Assembly (NCBI GenBank): GCA_014529385.2
Contig: CM043942.1
Location: forward strand, 501,001-565,000
Length of the DNA stretch: 64,000 nt
Direction of reading: 5' to 3'
Origin: Adiantum capillus-veneris
Taxonomy: Eukaryota > Streptophyta > Polypodiopsida > Polypodiales > Pteridaceae
The notes under the pieces were generated by a model. The model was not told the DNA's origin. It ran no database searches and saw only the letters and a list, made by a program, of their open reading frames with translations. Made by a program: the position numbers and the translations under genes. This document shows, one piece after another, positions 30,780-40,859 of the stretch (positions are counted from its first letter, which is position 1; each line of letters opens with the position of its first letter).

Positions 30780-31640
30780 TTTTTCACGTGACACCATGTC
30801 GTGATTTGTTTTACTCTTTCTCTAGTGGGAGACTTGGTTGTATGCAGTTTGTTGATGGTCAACATATGACATATAGATGTATGCATGTATTTACCTAGCG
30901 GTGCATTGCTTACGCTACGAGATGTATGCTATGTACCAGGATTCAGTCAGAGCCTGATTTTAGTGATTCAGTTGTGCAGAGTTGTGGGCACTATGTACTG
31001 CTTGGAGAGCGGTCTTTTGTGATGCATAGGGGATCATTGGTGCTAGTAGCCAGAGGTGCTAAGAGTGGTCTAGTATACCCTTTGCATATTTTGACACGCA
31101 AGGTGGTGTAGTCTTTGTGTATTTGTATCCATGTTTGGAGCGAGAGACGAGGTGTGTATCTTTTACGGATGTGCTGCATGTTCATTTGGTTGTGCATTTT
31201 GTCTTCTAGAGACAGTGGTATCTCTGGAATGCACACCTTGGGCAGTTTGAGCCAGAGACCGCTGCAGTGTTTTATGATGCTTCTGACACGTTTGAGACTA
31301 ATTGTAGTGGTGCTATGTTTTTGATTTTGTAGTCTTTCTCAGTAGATATGCCTTTGCCAGACGATGCTAAAATGGTGATGCATAGTCAGGTGGTTCCCGA
31401 TGAGGATGCATATGGCACTAAGATTGTTGGCAGGGATAGGTTGGCATACATAGTGCATGTTTTGTCGGCTTTTGGGTCTCTCATGTCTGATCTTTTGATC
31501 TTGAAACCTTATCTTGCTTATGCAATTGGTACATTTGCAATGGGAGTTGTCAATCGTGTGATGACTGACATTGGCAGTGTGCATAGTGGAGCCTTGTAGG
31601 TCATCACTGGATGCCTGCATCACGAGTATCATCGTGGCTC
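30780..31640 (+). pseudogene. Cop3 protease tail and RNase H/RT C-terminal fragments
   Basis: The plus strand reads MQFVDGQHMTYRCMHVF and RGAKSGLVYPLHI (protease tail/GAG-pre-integrase style), then jumps to SVDMPLPDDAKMVMH and KPYLAYAIGTFAMGVVNRVMTDIGSVHSGAL. The latter matches the copia block KPDLAYAxGxVxRFMxxPGxxHWxAL. Integrase and RT palm, about 800 residues, are absent, so the deletion is internal. Confidence 0.6.
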
Positions 31641-32072
31641 TAGCCCCAATGGTACATTGTGTTTATGCTAGAGAAATTATAGATGCACTCACGTACTTGG
31701 AGTGAGCCAGTGGGCATACGTTGAGAGCCGTCTTCTCTCACCTATTGTACATACTAGTTTAGTCTAGTTTTTTGTCACTTATCGGCACACAGTCTTTAGT
31801 GGGAGAATTTTAAGTAAAGGTCTACGTGCCTTTTCCACATCCGGTTGCCACATTCTTTATCTCCTTCTTCTCTATACATACAAAGAATAAGGATCTCTCA
31901 CTCATTCTCACATTGTGCTCATACAGTGAGATTTGGGAGCTCCACCCCACATCCATGTGTCTTGCTCTCTCTCCTTCTTGCATGCATGCATCCGCACACG
32001 CGCACTCTTCAACCACATGACCTATAAACTCAATAATCTCCCACTTGAAGGCCAATGTGGTCCAAGTGGCAC

Positions 32073-32115
<43 letters not shown>

Positions 32116-32117
32116 AG
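32073..32117. repeat. (TA)n followed by (CA)n
   Basis: About 13 TA units run directly into about 9 CA units, a compound microsatellite next to the candidate Cop3 3' LTR. Confidence 0.95.
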
Positions 32118-32249
32118 TATCTGTACAAGCGTGAAACATGTATGATTGACACTACATCCACCAGTTGTATGCAAAGTGTAAACCACTGCAAATCTAAGCC
32201 CTTGTCAAAGCATCATCTGAATTGTCCTTTGTATGAAACTTGACCAACT

Positions 32250-32830
32250 ATACTCTCTTGTTAGCCAAGAAATCCTGTATGAGATGATATCTCACGTTGA
32301 TGTTTTAGGGCTTGGAGTAAAATACGAGATTTTTTGCCAATGCAATGGCACTCTACCTATTGTAGTTCAAAATTGGAACCTCATCAATGCCCAAATATCT
32401 CCCATTGGATGTACTAGCCATATTGCCTCTTTTCTAGCATCTAAAGTTGCAACATACTCTACCTCAATAGCGGAAGAGTACATACAGTGGTGGAGATGAG
32501 ATCGCCATGAAATGGCTCCACCATCAAGCACAAATATATAGCCAAAATTTGACCTTTGAGTGTCTGAACAACCCACATAGTCTGCATACGTGTGCCCCAT
32601 GATGGAGGCATCACCGTTTCTAAGCGTAAACTCTTGCTAGCCATACCCTTGAGGTATTTGAAGATATGGTTCAGTGCTTTCCAATGCTTCTTGCCAGGAT
32701 TTTCCATATATTGTCTTACCACTCCCATTGCAAATGCAATGTGTGGTCTCATAGCTATAATAGCATACATAAGACTACCCACGGCTAAAGAATATGGCAC
32801 CTTATCCATCTCTGCTTTCCCAACATCTAA
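32250..32830 (-). pseudogene. Cop4 RT C-terminus and RNase H
   Basis: MDKVPYSLAVGSLMYAIIAMRPHIAFAMGVVRQYMENPGKKHWKALNHIFKYLKG is a well-kept copia block. YADYVGCSDTQRSNFGYIFVLDGGAISWRSH and SSAIEVEYVATLDARKEAIWL (usual STxEAEY) belong to RNase H. A frameshift separates them near 32610. Confidence 0.88.
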
Positions 32831-33480
32831 TTTGGGATCATTATCTTTGCTAAGTTTCAGATATTCCTATATTGGGATACTCAACGCCTTCTCCCTCGGC
32901 ATATTGAAATGCTGCAAGACCTTCTATATATATGTTTCTTGAAATAACTCAACAATACCATGCTTCCAATCTCTCTTGATGTTGCTCATACCAAGAAAGT
33001 GGTTAACATCTCCAAAATCCTTCATAGAAAATTTCTTGCTAAGCATCTTATTCAAATTAGCAATTTGTTTAGTCGATTACCTAGCTACTAGCATAGCATG
33101 TACATACAAGATGAGTATGATCAATGAACCATCGATGAGCTTCTTTGTTTACAAGCAATAATATTCTTGACTCCTTTTATATCCTTGAGACCACATGCAA
33201 ACATCAAGCTTTTGATACCATTGTCCCTCCCTGTGAGCCTTGCTTCAACCCATTAAGCACCTTCTTCAGTTTACATACAAGCTTCTCTCTAACTAGTGAA
33301 TCGAATTAAAAAAACCCTTTTAGTTGATGTAAACATTTTCTTGTAAACACACTTGCAAGGTAAAGCTTGTTTGCCTTCTAGAAATTCTACCAAGTCCCAA
33401 GTGTCATTAGCCACAAGTGAATATCATGATTCCATAGCTTGCTCCCACTTTTGCTTGTCATCTGTCTTTGTAGTTTCTTA
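32831..33480 (-). pseudogene. Cop4 reverse transcriptase, active site lost
   Basis: The minus strand near 33150-33100 reads GSLIILILYVHAMLVAR where copia RT has FIILxLYVDDMLVA; the catalytic Asp pair is His-Ala. HFLGMSNIKRDWKHGI follows. Upstream blocks are present only as stop-interrupted pieces. Confidence 0.75.
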
Positions 33481-33885
33481 GTAGTATCTTGGGTCACCTC
33501 AGCCAGTTAGCGTAAGTTAATCGACACCTAGCCCGTCCCAATTCTTGATTACTGCTCTCCGCTCTCTCAGGAGAATTGCTAGTGGAAGGTTCATCGCTAG
33601 CATATCCTGAGTTGATTTCATTATCTATGAGGCAACATCCTCAAATGTAACTTTCCAAAACTCAACTTCTTTAATACATAATTTATGCATCTTCAGCTCA
33701 TTAAAGATCACTTTGAACTACAAATGATTTTATGAGATTCTCGATGCCATAGATGATAACATATTTTTTCATTTTATACCATATCCCACATAGACAAACT
33801 TTTGTTACTTTGGCTCTAACTTCTTCCAAAGTAATTTGTGCACATGTGCATATGCTTCACAACCAAAGACATGTAGATGGTCATA

Positions 33886-34045
33886 GTGGGGTTTCTTCTT
33901 AGATCATAAGTCTTCAAGAATCTCATAACTCAATGAAGTACTAGGTAGTCGATTGATAATATGCATAGTGGGGTTTCTTCTTAGATCATAACTCTTCAAG
34001 AATCTCATAACTCAATGGCGTACTAGGTAGTCGATTGATAGTATG
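33886..34045. repeat. 82-bp tandem duplication
   Basis: The unit starting GTGGGGTTTC at 33886 is repeated at 33968 with a few substitutions (AAGTCTTC vs AACTCTTC, AATGAAG vs AATGGCG). It lies in Cop4 integrase coding sequence and adds a duplicated SRxYVEHTINRLPS-type segment. Confidence 0.9.
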
Positions 34046-34059
34046 CTCAACATAGCTTC

Positions 34060-34275
34060 TTCCAAAAATCCTTGAGTCAAATTTTCCATTGAAATCATAG
34101 CAGTCACTCACTCTTGAATTGTTTGGTTCATGTGCTCTTAACAACCCCATTATGAGAAGATGTGTAAGACATAGTAAGTTGTCACCATATTCCTCTCTTT
34201 GTAGAAAGCTTTACAAAATCTTTGAAGACATACTCTCCACCATTTTCAGTCCATGAATAGTTTTCTACCTATACT
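34060..34275 (-). pseudogene. Cop4 integrase core fragment
   Basis: ENGGEYVFKDFVKL (second Asp position reads E-N-G-G-E instead of D-N-G-G-E), EEYGDNLLCLTHLLIMGLLRAHEPNNS, then SRIFGRSYVEHTINRLPSTPLSYEIL. The catalytic Asp is therefore probably lost. Confidence 0.7.
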
Positions 34276-34306
34276 CAAATACTCTCCAGGACTATACATC
34301 CTCTTC

Positions 34307-34345
34307 CACTACTGAGGCAGAGTATGTTGCAACGTACTAAATTTC
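34307..34345 (+). pseudogene. Tiny copia RNase H fragment, plus strand
   Basis: TCCTCTTCCACTACTGAGGC begins a plus-strand reading SSSTTEAEYVATY, the diagnostic copia RNase H Glu block, opposite in orientation to Cop4. Only about 13 codons remain, at a breakpoint between Cop4 and Gyp4. Confidence 0.6.
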
Positions 34346-34399
34346 TTATTCTCTATGTAGTTATAGTCTCTCTAGGTCAATGATGTTCTACTCCACCTT

Positions 34400-35140
34400 C
34401 TCCTTTCGATCATCCCCGTGATAGGCCTTTAAAAATCATACGCTTTCTAGCTCTACCTCTATGGAGAAGAAGAACCTCTTGTCCATATAATAAGTGAAAC
34501 AGAGTATACACCAAAGGTGTCTTGAAATATGTCCTATAAGCCCATAGTGTTGCATCATCTAAGTGTTCATCCCAAACCTTTGGGTGCACATGCACTTGTT
34601 TGGTGATAGTTTACAGATAATACCATCCACCTTTTCATCTAATCCATTGTAGTGAGGATAATAAGGAGTAGAGTGCCTACGCTTAATCCTTAATTGTTCC
34701 ATTAAATCTTGAACCAGGTCTACACGGAACTCGAGTCCTCTATTAGATAGAATCTCCAAAGACATACCAAACCTACAAAAAATGCACTCAAAGATGATGT
34801 GGCCCACATCTTTGGTAGTGATCCTTCTAATAGAACATGCCTCAACCCACCTAATCATGTAGTCCACCCTTATGATGAAATGCTCCTTTTTGGGTTGTGT
34901 GCATTGGTACCAACCCTATTGCATCAATACCCCATTTCTCAAATGGTCCATAAGCATTGATGGACTCTATTTGTCATATGCTAGCCTCCTAGGTCTAGCC
35001 TTTTGACGGACTTCAGAAGTGCGGCACCAGTGTTGTACATCTTGATGTAGACTTGGCAAAAAAAACCAAGCTTGGAGAATCTTTCTACTAGTGATTTCTT
35101 ACACATACTCCCTCATGACAACTGTCTATAATGTTGAGAT
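34400..35140 (-). pseudogene. Gyp4 integrase
   Basis: YGPFEKWGIDAIGLVP (first Asp), VDYMIRWVEACSIRRITTKDVGHIIFECIFCRFGMSLEILSNRGLEFR (SNRG for SDRG: second catalytic Asp is Asn), then STPYYPHYNGLDEKVDGIICK (catalytic Glu kept in DEKV) and DEHLDDATLWAYRTYFKTPLVYTLFHLLYGQEVLLL. The frame breaks at 34559-34595 and around 34880. Confidence 0.85.
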
Positions 35141-35159
35141 GTCGAGCTCTACACCTTGA

Positions 35160-35640
35160 GCTGGCATCCACTACGGGTCTTGGCCGCTTACGGCATTTAC
35201 TCACTGGCGCGTTAGGTGACCGACACGGAGGATCTCTGCTAGTGATTCTATAGCTGGACTACACTTATAGTGCCAGCCTAGTACGCTTCTAGCGAGTTCA
35301 CACTTAGTGACCGCATGTACATATGTGCTACTTTTCAGCTTTAGCACTTAGTCATTTTTGTACTCTCTTTTCTGTGAAGAAGAAGAAGCTTTCCACCTCT
35401 GTGTGCTTTGTGCTTGTCTTGTGTAGCTCTCTTGCATCCTCATTCTTTACATAGAAACCCTCTAAGCTCCTTGATATAAGGCACTTTCCTAAATAGTTCA
35501 TCCTTTTTCTTTGCAATATAAATCATCATTCACCATACAATACCTGGTGGTATTTCTAGATAGCCTTCATCGTTCATTGCAACTCCTATGTGTTGGGGCC
35601 TAACAATGCTCCAAAATTACTGAATATCTTGTATCTCCTC
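35160..35640. other. Undefined stretch in Gyp4
   Basis: Contains many ACTAGCG/CTAGTGA-type short repeats (35190-35340). No ORF or motif recognised. Could be a small separate insertion. Confidence 0.3.
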
Positions 35641-36180
35641 TTTGCCTTGAAACAATGGGGCCTTCACTTTGAATGCTCCTATCATAGCATTCTGCAACTC
35701 CTCTTAGCTAGAGCATCTTCTTTCTTGTTCTTATCTCTCTGTAAAAAGTGAATCTGCACACTCTTGATCTTCCTCTTTAAAGGCTTACCTCATTTTGGTA
35801 GCTCATTTTTTACTCTTACAGGCCTACACCCCTGCCATTTGTTTCACTATTAACATGGAATCACCAAAAACATTCAAGCTAGTGATTCCACTAAAGTGAC
35901 ACCACTGCATACCCAAGATAAGAGCATGTTGATCCCCTTTATAGTTGGAATGAGCCTCCTCCAGCTAAAAACCCTTGCAAAATATCCTTTCACCCAATGT
36001 ATCTAGCACAACAACCCTCGCGATGCTCTATCTTTTACTCGCTCCTCTCCACTTGTAGGGTGTAGTTCAATTCATGTAATTGCACCACCCATTTTGCTAT
36101 CCTTGAGGATAGTTCCATGTGCTTCAAATCATATGGTAAAACATATCGAAAAACATCCTTTGTGCTAAGGACAACAAACC
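35641..36180 (-). pseudogene. Gyp4 tandem RNase H domains
   Basis: YVLPYDLKHMELSSRIAKWVVQLHELNYTLQVERSE is the RNase H/connection end of a gypsy RT. Then LEEAHSNYKGDQHALILGMQWCHFSGITSLNVFGDSMLIVKQMAGV has the E...D of a plant-type archaeal-like RNase H (GDSxLIVxQ). Stops separate the pieces. Confidence 0.75.
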
Positions 36181-37198
36181 TCTTTTTGGCCTCCAAGCGA
36201 CGCATAATAAGCTCTGTTTTTGCCCTCTTTTTGGCCTCCAAGCGACGCATTGCACAATCCTTCCATGTATAATTGGATGGAGCCTCAAGGCCAAGGTACT
36301 TGAAGCTATCTACCACTTCAAGTTTCTCATTGTTGTATACAATGCATGGAATTTCATCATTGAGGATCTTTACAAGCATAACCTTGATTTTGGATCCATT
36401 CACGATCAGCCTCTATGTAGGAAAAAGCGTTCCACGACACTCATAAGCTTTTGTGCATCTTCTAAAGTATGTGCCAAGAGCACTACATCATCTGCATAAA
36501 GCAAAAGCATGATCACCACATTTCAATCTTAACCTCTTCTATGCCTTCTTCCTGCATAAAATCAAGAACCATACATTCCAATTCATAAGTGAGTAGCACA
36601 AAGAGAGTTAAGGAAATTGGGCATACTTGTTTGACACCAATGGTGCTTACAAAAAATTCTGAAATTCCATCTCCCATACGTAGATGACATATCACTTTTT
36701 GGTAGATACGAAAGACTGTATGCATAAATTCTCTCGGCACTTGAAGGCTTTGCATACGTCTCCAACGATTTCCTCACGGTACCATGTCAAAAGATTTCTT
36801 GAAATCCACAAAGCAACAATATTTTTTTTTCCTTTCAATCGAGACGCTTCCATAAGAACTTGAAGACTGACAAGGTGATCAATAGTGCTATGATGCTTCC
36901 AAAATTGTGCTTGACCAAGTGCACTTTTATCGTTCTTTTCAGCTCATTCACTTACCTTCATCTCCATGATAAATTCAAAGAACTTTTGCATCAAAGAACC
37001 AATCTTTATAGTGAAATAGTTCCTCACATTGTTTACATCTCCTCCTTTGTGCAAAGGGTTGATCTAATTTATACTACGATCAGGAGGCATTACATGTTGA
37101 ACTGCAAGGTTAAGCATATCATATATCCAATACCATGTTTTCTCCCTTGTCCATTTAATCATTTCAGCCTTGACACCTTGAAGGTCTCAAGCCTTGCG

Positions 37199-37201
<3 letters not shown>
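36181..37201 (-). mobile_element. LN1: LINE fragment, both ends truncated (subfamily I)
   Basis: On the minus strand it starts inside RT directly after a (TC)n tract (ACTCGCAAGGCTTGAGACC = ATRKA.., 37200), and includes GVKQVCPISLTLFVLL and LLLYADDVVLLA (near 36505; YADD intact). It ends in LEVVDSFKYLGLEAPSN..CAMRRLEAKKRA at about 36181, where Gyp4 begins. A 46-bp unit with CTCTTTTTGGCCTCCAAGCG is tandemly repeated at the junction (36179-36250). Closest to LN3 (MQSLQVPRE, DSFKYLGLE). Non-functional. Confidence 0.85.

Positions 37202-37270
<69 letters not shown>
37202..37270. repeat. (GA)n tract between LN2 tail and LN1 head
   Basis: About 69 bp. On the minus strand it is the (TC)n tail of LN2 and also the sequence in which LN1 begins. 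Confidence 0.95.
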
Positions 37271-37274
<4 letters not shown>

Positions 37275-38915
37275 ATTATCGTCCTCGGAGGTCCAATAGG
37301 ACCTATGGGACCAAAACTACATGTGATGTAGTATTTTGGTGGCCGATAAGTGACTCTAGATGCTACATAATTGTGGTGATAACTATCGCAATGTAGAGCC
37401 TACATTGTGTTCGGGAGAGGAAAGTATGTAGGTGTAATTCATGGCTGAAAATGTGAGGGAAGCAAGTTCGGATGTGACCAAAAGGTGAGCACTTTAGTAG
37501 TGTGTGGTACTCAGACTCTTGAACTTGTAGTGAGCATAATGTACACAAGCAATTTGACTCTTCTCCATTGCCCCCACACCCCGTCTCACATCGAAGGAAG
37601 TGGAAGCTAAGCCGAATGGCTACGATAGTGCATATCGCTGACAAGGGGATATGCTCAAGCATGTAAGTGTGATTATAGTTTCCTCTTTCAGCGAAGAACA
37701 TGGTTTTGTAGCTGGGGGAAATATGGGTGATGTAATGTATGAAGCATAACCCATCGGATTCCTCCCAACCCGTAATACATCGGTGTTGTAGAAAAGCTTC
37801 ATTCACGTGCGAGTCAAGTGAGGCATCATGTAGAAAGTGTAATGCATCCCATCTCCCAAACCACTTCTTGATGTCTTGCATCTATCCCGTGCTCAAGATC
37901 TTGCTTTTATGCATCTTTTGAAAAAAAAAATCTTGCTTCCCATGCAATTGTAGCAAGCTGATGTGAGGGGTTTTGACGCATCTTTATCATATACTCCACA
38001 ACCCTTTCCATGCCCATAATCTCAATTGGGAGAGATCCCGACTCAAGAAGTAGGAGCATATATGGTGTTTGTGTATTAACTTGGAGAAAATTTGTAAGAA
38101 AATTCTTTTGAACATTCTCAAACTCTTTCAAAGTAGACTTTGAGATGCTCCCACCCCACACTTCAACTCCATAAAGAAGAACTGGTGTCACCAATGCATC
38201 AAAAGGGTACTTCTTGAGAATCCAACACTTGATGTTTCCCACACTACACATTGTCTCAAATGCATAATAGGCTCTCTTTCCTACTTTCTAATGATGCATT
38301 GCACATTCATGCCACTTGTGATTGGCCGGAACCTCAAGGACAAGATACTTAAATCTCTCAACAACCTAAAGTATCTCATTGTTGTACACAATGCATGGCT
38401 TCTCCTTATGGTTGGTTTTCACAAGCATAACCTTCATCTTGGATTCATTCACAATCAGCCCACTATGCAAGCAAAACTTCTCAAGGACAACCATAAGCTT
38501 TTGTGCATCTTCTAAAATATATGCTAGAAGCACTACATTATCCGCATACAACAAAAGCATGACTACCACATTGCAAATAGTGACCTCTTAATTGCCTTCT
38601 TCTTGCATAAAGTCAAGTACCATTTGTTCTAATTCATTGATGCATAGACCAAAGAGAGTTGGTGACAAAGGACATCCTTGTTTAATTCCAATAGTGCTTG
38701 CACAAATTTCTAAAATTCCTCTTCCCATGCGCAATTGACACATCACCTTCTCATAGATTCGAGAAATCACAAGCATAAACTCACTTGGCACTTGGAGTTC
38801 TTCCATCCTTCTCCACAAATTGTTACATGGAATCATATCAAAGGCTTTCTTATAAAGTCCAGAAAACAACAATAAAAGCGCTTTCCTTTCAACAGACTTT
38901 CCTCCATTAGAACAC
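37271..38915 (-). mobile_element. LN2: 5'-truncated LINE (subfamily II)
   Basis: On the minus strand from VLMEESL (38915) through RT to the conserved LINE 3' end GACCTCCGAGGACGATAA and the (TC)n tail. Pieces: KKAFDMIPCNNLWRRMEELQVPSEFM, IGIKQGCPLSPTLFGLCINELEQM, LLLYADNVVLLA (YADD mutated to YADN), FKYLxLEVP, LDALVTPVLLYGVEVWGGSISKST, CTLCSLQVQESEYHTLLKC. Several frameshifts. The 5' junction carries a tandem GTTCGT repeat (38905-38928). Confidence 0.9.
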
Positions 38916-39118
38916 GAACACGAACACTACAAAAGGTGCTTGACATTAGTGACGCTCGCAGTGCAACGCTCAAAAGTGAAAATCCACGGCCTCGCTATTT
39001 TTTTGGTTGCATAGCGATGCCCATTGCGACATCGACAGGGATAAAAAATAAACCGAGAGCGTCCAAAACGCAGATCTTAGATTTGAGTTCTGGCACTCAA
39101 GCGAAAGAGGTAAACCCA
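38916..39118. other. Unassigned spacer
   Basis: About 200 bp, relatively rich in CG dinucleotides, ending at a (CT)n tract. No coding or repeat signature recognised. Confidence 0.3.
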
Positions 39119-39179
<61 letters not shown>

Positions 39180-39350
39180 CCCCCCCCCCCCCCCTGCCCA
39201 CACACACACACACACATACACACTAGGAGAGGAAGGAGAGCCAGGTATGCTCCTTCCCTCTTCTCTCTCTCATGTTCCCATCCCCTCTTTCTCTCTCTCT
39301 CTCTCTCTCTCTCACGCGCGCACACACACACACTCACACATTGTGTCTTT

Positions 39351-39392
<42 letters not shown>
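39119..39392. repeat. Compound microsatellite cluster
   Basis: (CT)n about 50 bp (39121-39170), a run of 16 C (39179-39194), (CA)n, (CT)n (39290-39313), (CA)n (39316-39334) and (GA)n (39353-39390). ORFs called here are translated simple repeats. Confidence 0.95.
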
Positions 39393-39393
<1 letters not shown>

Positions 39394-39592
39394 CACACAT
39401 GCATTAAAAAAAACGTAGATACTTCGATCCAAAATCTTGTAACCTTATAAGCCTCTTGGTCTAGGCTCTAAGGTGTGCACTAGATTAGCGTTTAGAGGTG
39501 GTTTTTGTGCTAGTGAGAGAGACCCTCCTCCGCCCGCACTAGGAAGGATGAGGATTTGTCCCAAAAGGGGGCACTAGGCCCCCCAAGGGGTC

Positions 39593-40783
39593 CTAGTACC
39601 CTCCGAAATCTAGCAAGTCCAAGAGTAGAGTTGGGTGGCATGAGAATTTTGAAGCTGAAAACTCTGAAAGGAATCTTCTCACAAGTCTCCAAAGTTTAGC
39701 TCTCCCGAAACCATTTTTACAAAAAGAGTCCACAAGCATTTTAATGTCTTTAGTGCCTTCCGTAGCATTGGAGTTACAATAGAGTATTGGTTTGAGCTGT
39801 AAGATAATGACCATATGTGCCCATTCGGATGGCCGATTGCTGGATCGTTTGAGGTATCTTATGGGTGTGCTTGGGAGTTTATCTTCTTTTGGCGTAAGGC
39901 TTTTTGTGAGATAGCCAAATTGGGTAGACAGATGGAGGTTTAGAAATTTGGTAGAGTTACCAGAGGTGGTTTCAATCGATAAGCAACTGGGGTAGATTTT
40001 GTGTTGCTCTATGAAGAATGATGGGTTTGTAGAGTTTATGAGTAAGATATCATCGTAATATCTAAAGGGATGGCCTAAAGTTGAGAGATTCTCTTTAGCA
40101 TTATGTGTGTTGAGAGTGTTAGAGAGGAACTCAAACTCTAGGGAGTGGAGGTAGAGATTGCACCATACGGGGGAGCATGCAAGTCCCATTGGGATTCCAT
40201 TGGTTTGCCTGTAAATTTTCCCTTGACATTGTAAAAACATGTTATTAATGAGCCAATCGTTTAGTTGGAGTACTTCCTTGAGATTAAACAAAAGGCTTGA
40301 TTTGTATCTATAGGAAGACCAAGTGCCCTCTATGAAACTGGATGGTAATCTTTTGAAAGACATGAACATTTCTAGAGATGCAGAGAAGGCATGGAAAATT
40401 AACAAGGTAAGATGATGGATTAGGCCTTGTACCCCTGCGTGTGGGATGTTTTGAAAGCATCTTTTCACATCCCTTGAGTAGAATTGTGTTGCATGAGAGG
40501 GGAGGTTGAGGATGCAATCATAAACCGAATCTACAATCCACCAAGATTGTAGATGAAGATGGTGACATAAAAGTTCTGTGTTGTTAAGTTTTTTGGCTCG
40601 TTCCTTGAGTAGTGGTATACAAGTTTTTAGCAAGCAAGCCATAAGTGTAGAGATTTCTGAGTAGCAATTGGCAGCCCCACATGTAATCCATCTAAAAGAG
40701 GCCTTATGTAGTTTGTATATGCCGGTGAGATAGGGGAGGGAGTGGTGTTCTGGAAAGGTGTATTGAGAAAGAAAAGTTAGCAC
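39593..40783 (-). CDS. Penelope-like reverse transcriptase, no endonuclease domain
   Basis: An uninterrupted 396-residue frame; the first codon is GTG and the frame stays open upstream to the (GA)n tract at 40810, so the true start is unknown. Motifs in order: PYLTGIYKLHKASFRWITCG (the L-P-K-x-HK...R-x-I-x-x block of Penelope-like RTs, residues ~16-35), SWWIVDSV, YSRDVKRCFQNIPHAGVQ (catalytic Asp region, ~103-120), IYRQTNGIPMGLACSPVWCN (~191-210), FRYYDDILLI (catalytic Asp pair, ~242-251), then a thumb with IRYLKRSSNRPSEWAH. The order and G-I-P-M-G-x-x-x-S/A-P block match Penelope-type or related non-LTR/non-LINE RTs rather than the LINEs nearby. No GIY-YIG endonuclease follows the stop. An intact frame amid decayed elements suggests recent arrival. 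The exact family needs a tree. Confidence 0.7.
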   Translation of the reverse strand: MLTFLSQYTFPEHHSLPYLTGIYKLHKASFRWITCGAANCYSEISTLMACLLKTCIPLLKERAKKLNNTELLCHHLHLQSWWIVDSVYDCILNLPSHATQFYSRDVKRCFQNIPHAGVQGLIHHLTLLIFHAFSASLEMFMSFKRLPSSFIEGTWSSYRYKSSLLFNLKEVLQLNDWLINNMFLQCQGKIYRQTNGIPMGLACSPVWCNLYLHSLEFEFLSNTLNTHNAKENLSTLGHPFRYYDDILLINSTNPSFFIEQHKIYPSCLSIETTSGNSTKFLNLHLSTQFGYLTKSLTPKEDKLPSTPIRYLKRSSNRPSEWAHMVIILQLKPILYCNSNATEGTKDIKMLVDSFCKNGFGRAKLWRLVRRFLSEFSASKFSCHPTLLLDLLDFGGY

Positions 40784-40807
40784 AAGGGAGGTAACTCCGT
40801 CAATCCC

Positions 40808-40809
<2 letters not shown>

Positions 40810-40839
<30 letters not shown>
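40810..40839. repeat. (GA)n tract upstream of the Penelope-like RT
   Basis: About 30 bp of GA lies just 5' of the RT frame on its own strand; the RT frame is read from this tract. Confidence 0.93.
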
Positions 40840-40843
<4 letters not shown>

Positions 40844-40859
40844 AAAATATGAAATGAAA

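Larger units (their letters stand above)
28850..32060 (+). mobile_element. Cop3: internally deleted copia-like element
   Basis: Two diverged direct repeats, 28850-28975 and 31816-31960 (shared blocks CACATCCGG, AAAGAATAAGGA, CTCACATTGTGCTCATACA), look like LTR pieces. A degenerate primer site (ATATCATATCCAAAGC) lies near 29062 and a polypurine-like TAGTGGGAGAATTTT before 31815. Inside, on the plus strand, are a gag zinc knuckle and RNase H/RT C-terminal fragments, but integrase and RT palm are missing. It is therefore a deletion derivative of about 3 kb. Confidence 0.55.
32200..34275 (-). mobile_element. Cop4: Ty1/copia remnant
   Basis: On the minus strand: integrase core part (about 34260-34060), integrase C-terminus (33960-33780), RT (33480-32940) and RNase H (32809-32250). 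No LTR or primer site is seen. Motifs are recognisable but the frame is broken everywhere. An 82-bp tandem duplication (33886-33967, 33968-34045) lies in the integrase. Confidence 0.8.
34400..36180 (-). mobile_element. Gyp4: Ty3/gypsy RNase H-integrase remnant
   Basis: On the minus strand: retroviral-type RNase H end (36180-36030), a second RNase H-like domain (36000-35640), an ill-defined stretch (35600-35160) and integrase (35140-34400). Two successive RNase H modules are typical of plant Tat/Ogre-type gypsy lineages. RT, protease, gag and LTRs are missing. Its 5' side is fused to LINE LN1 at about 36180. Confidence 0.75.

Noticed and set aside
38970-39400. Several ORFs of Glu-Arg or Ser-Leu repeats
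   Set aside because: They are translations of (GA)n/(CT)n, (CA)n and poly-C tracts, with no coding character.
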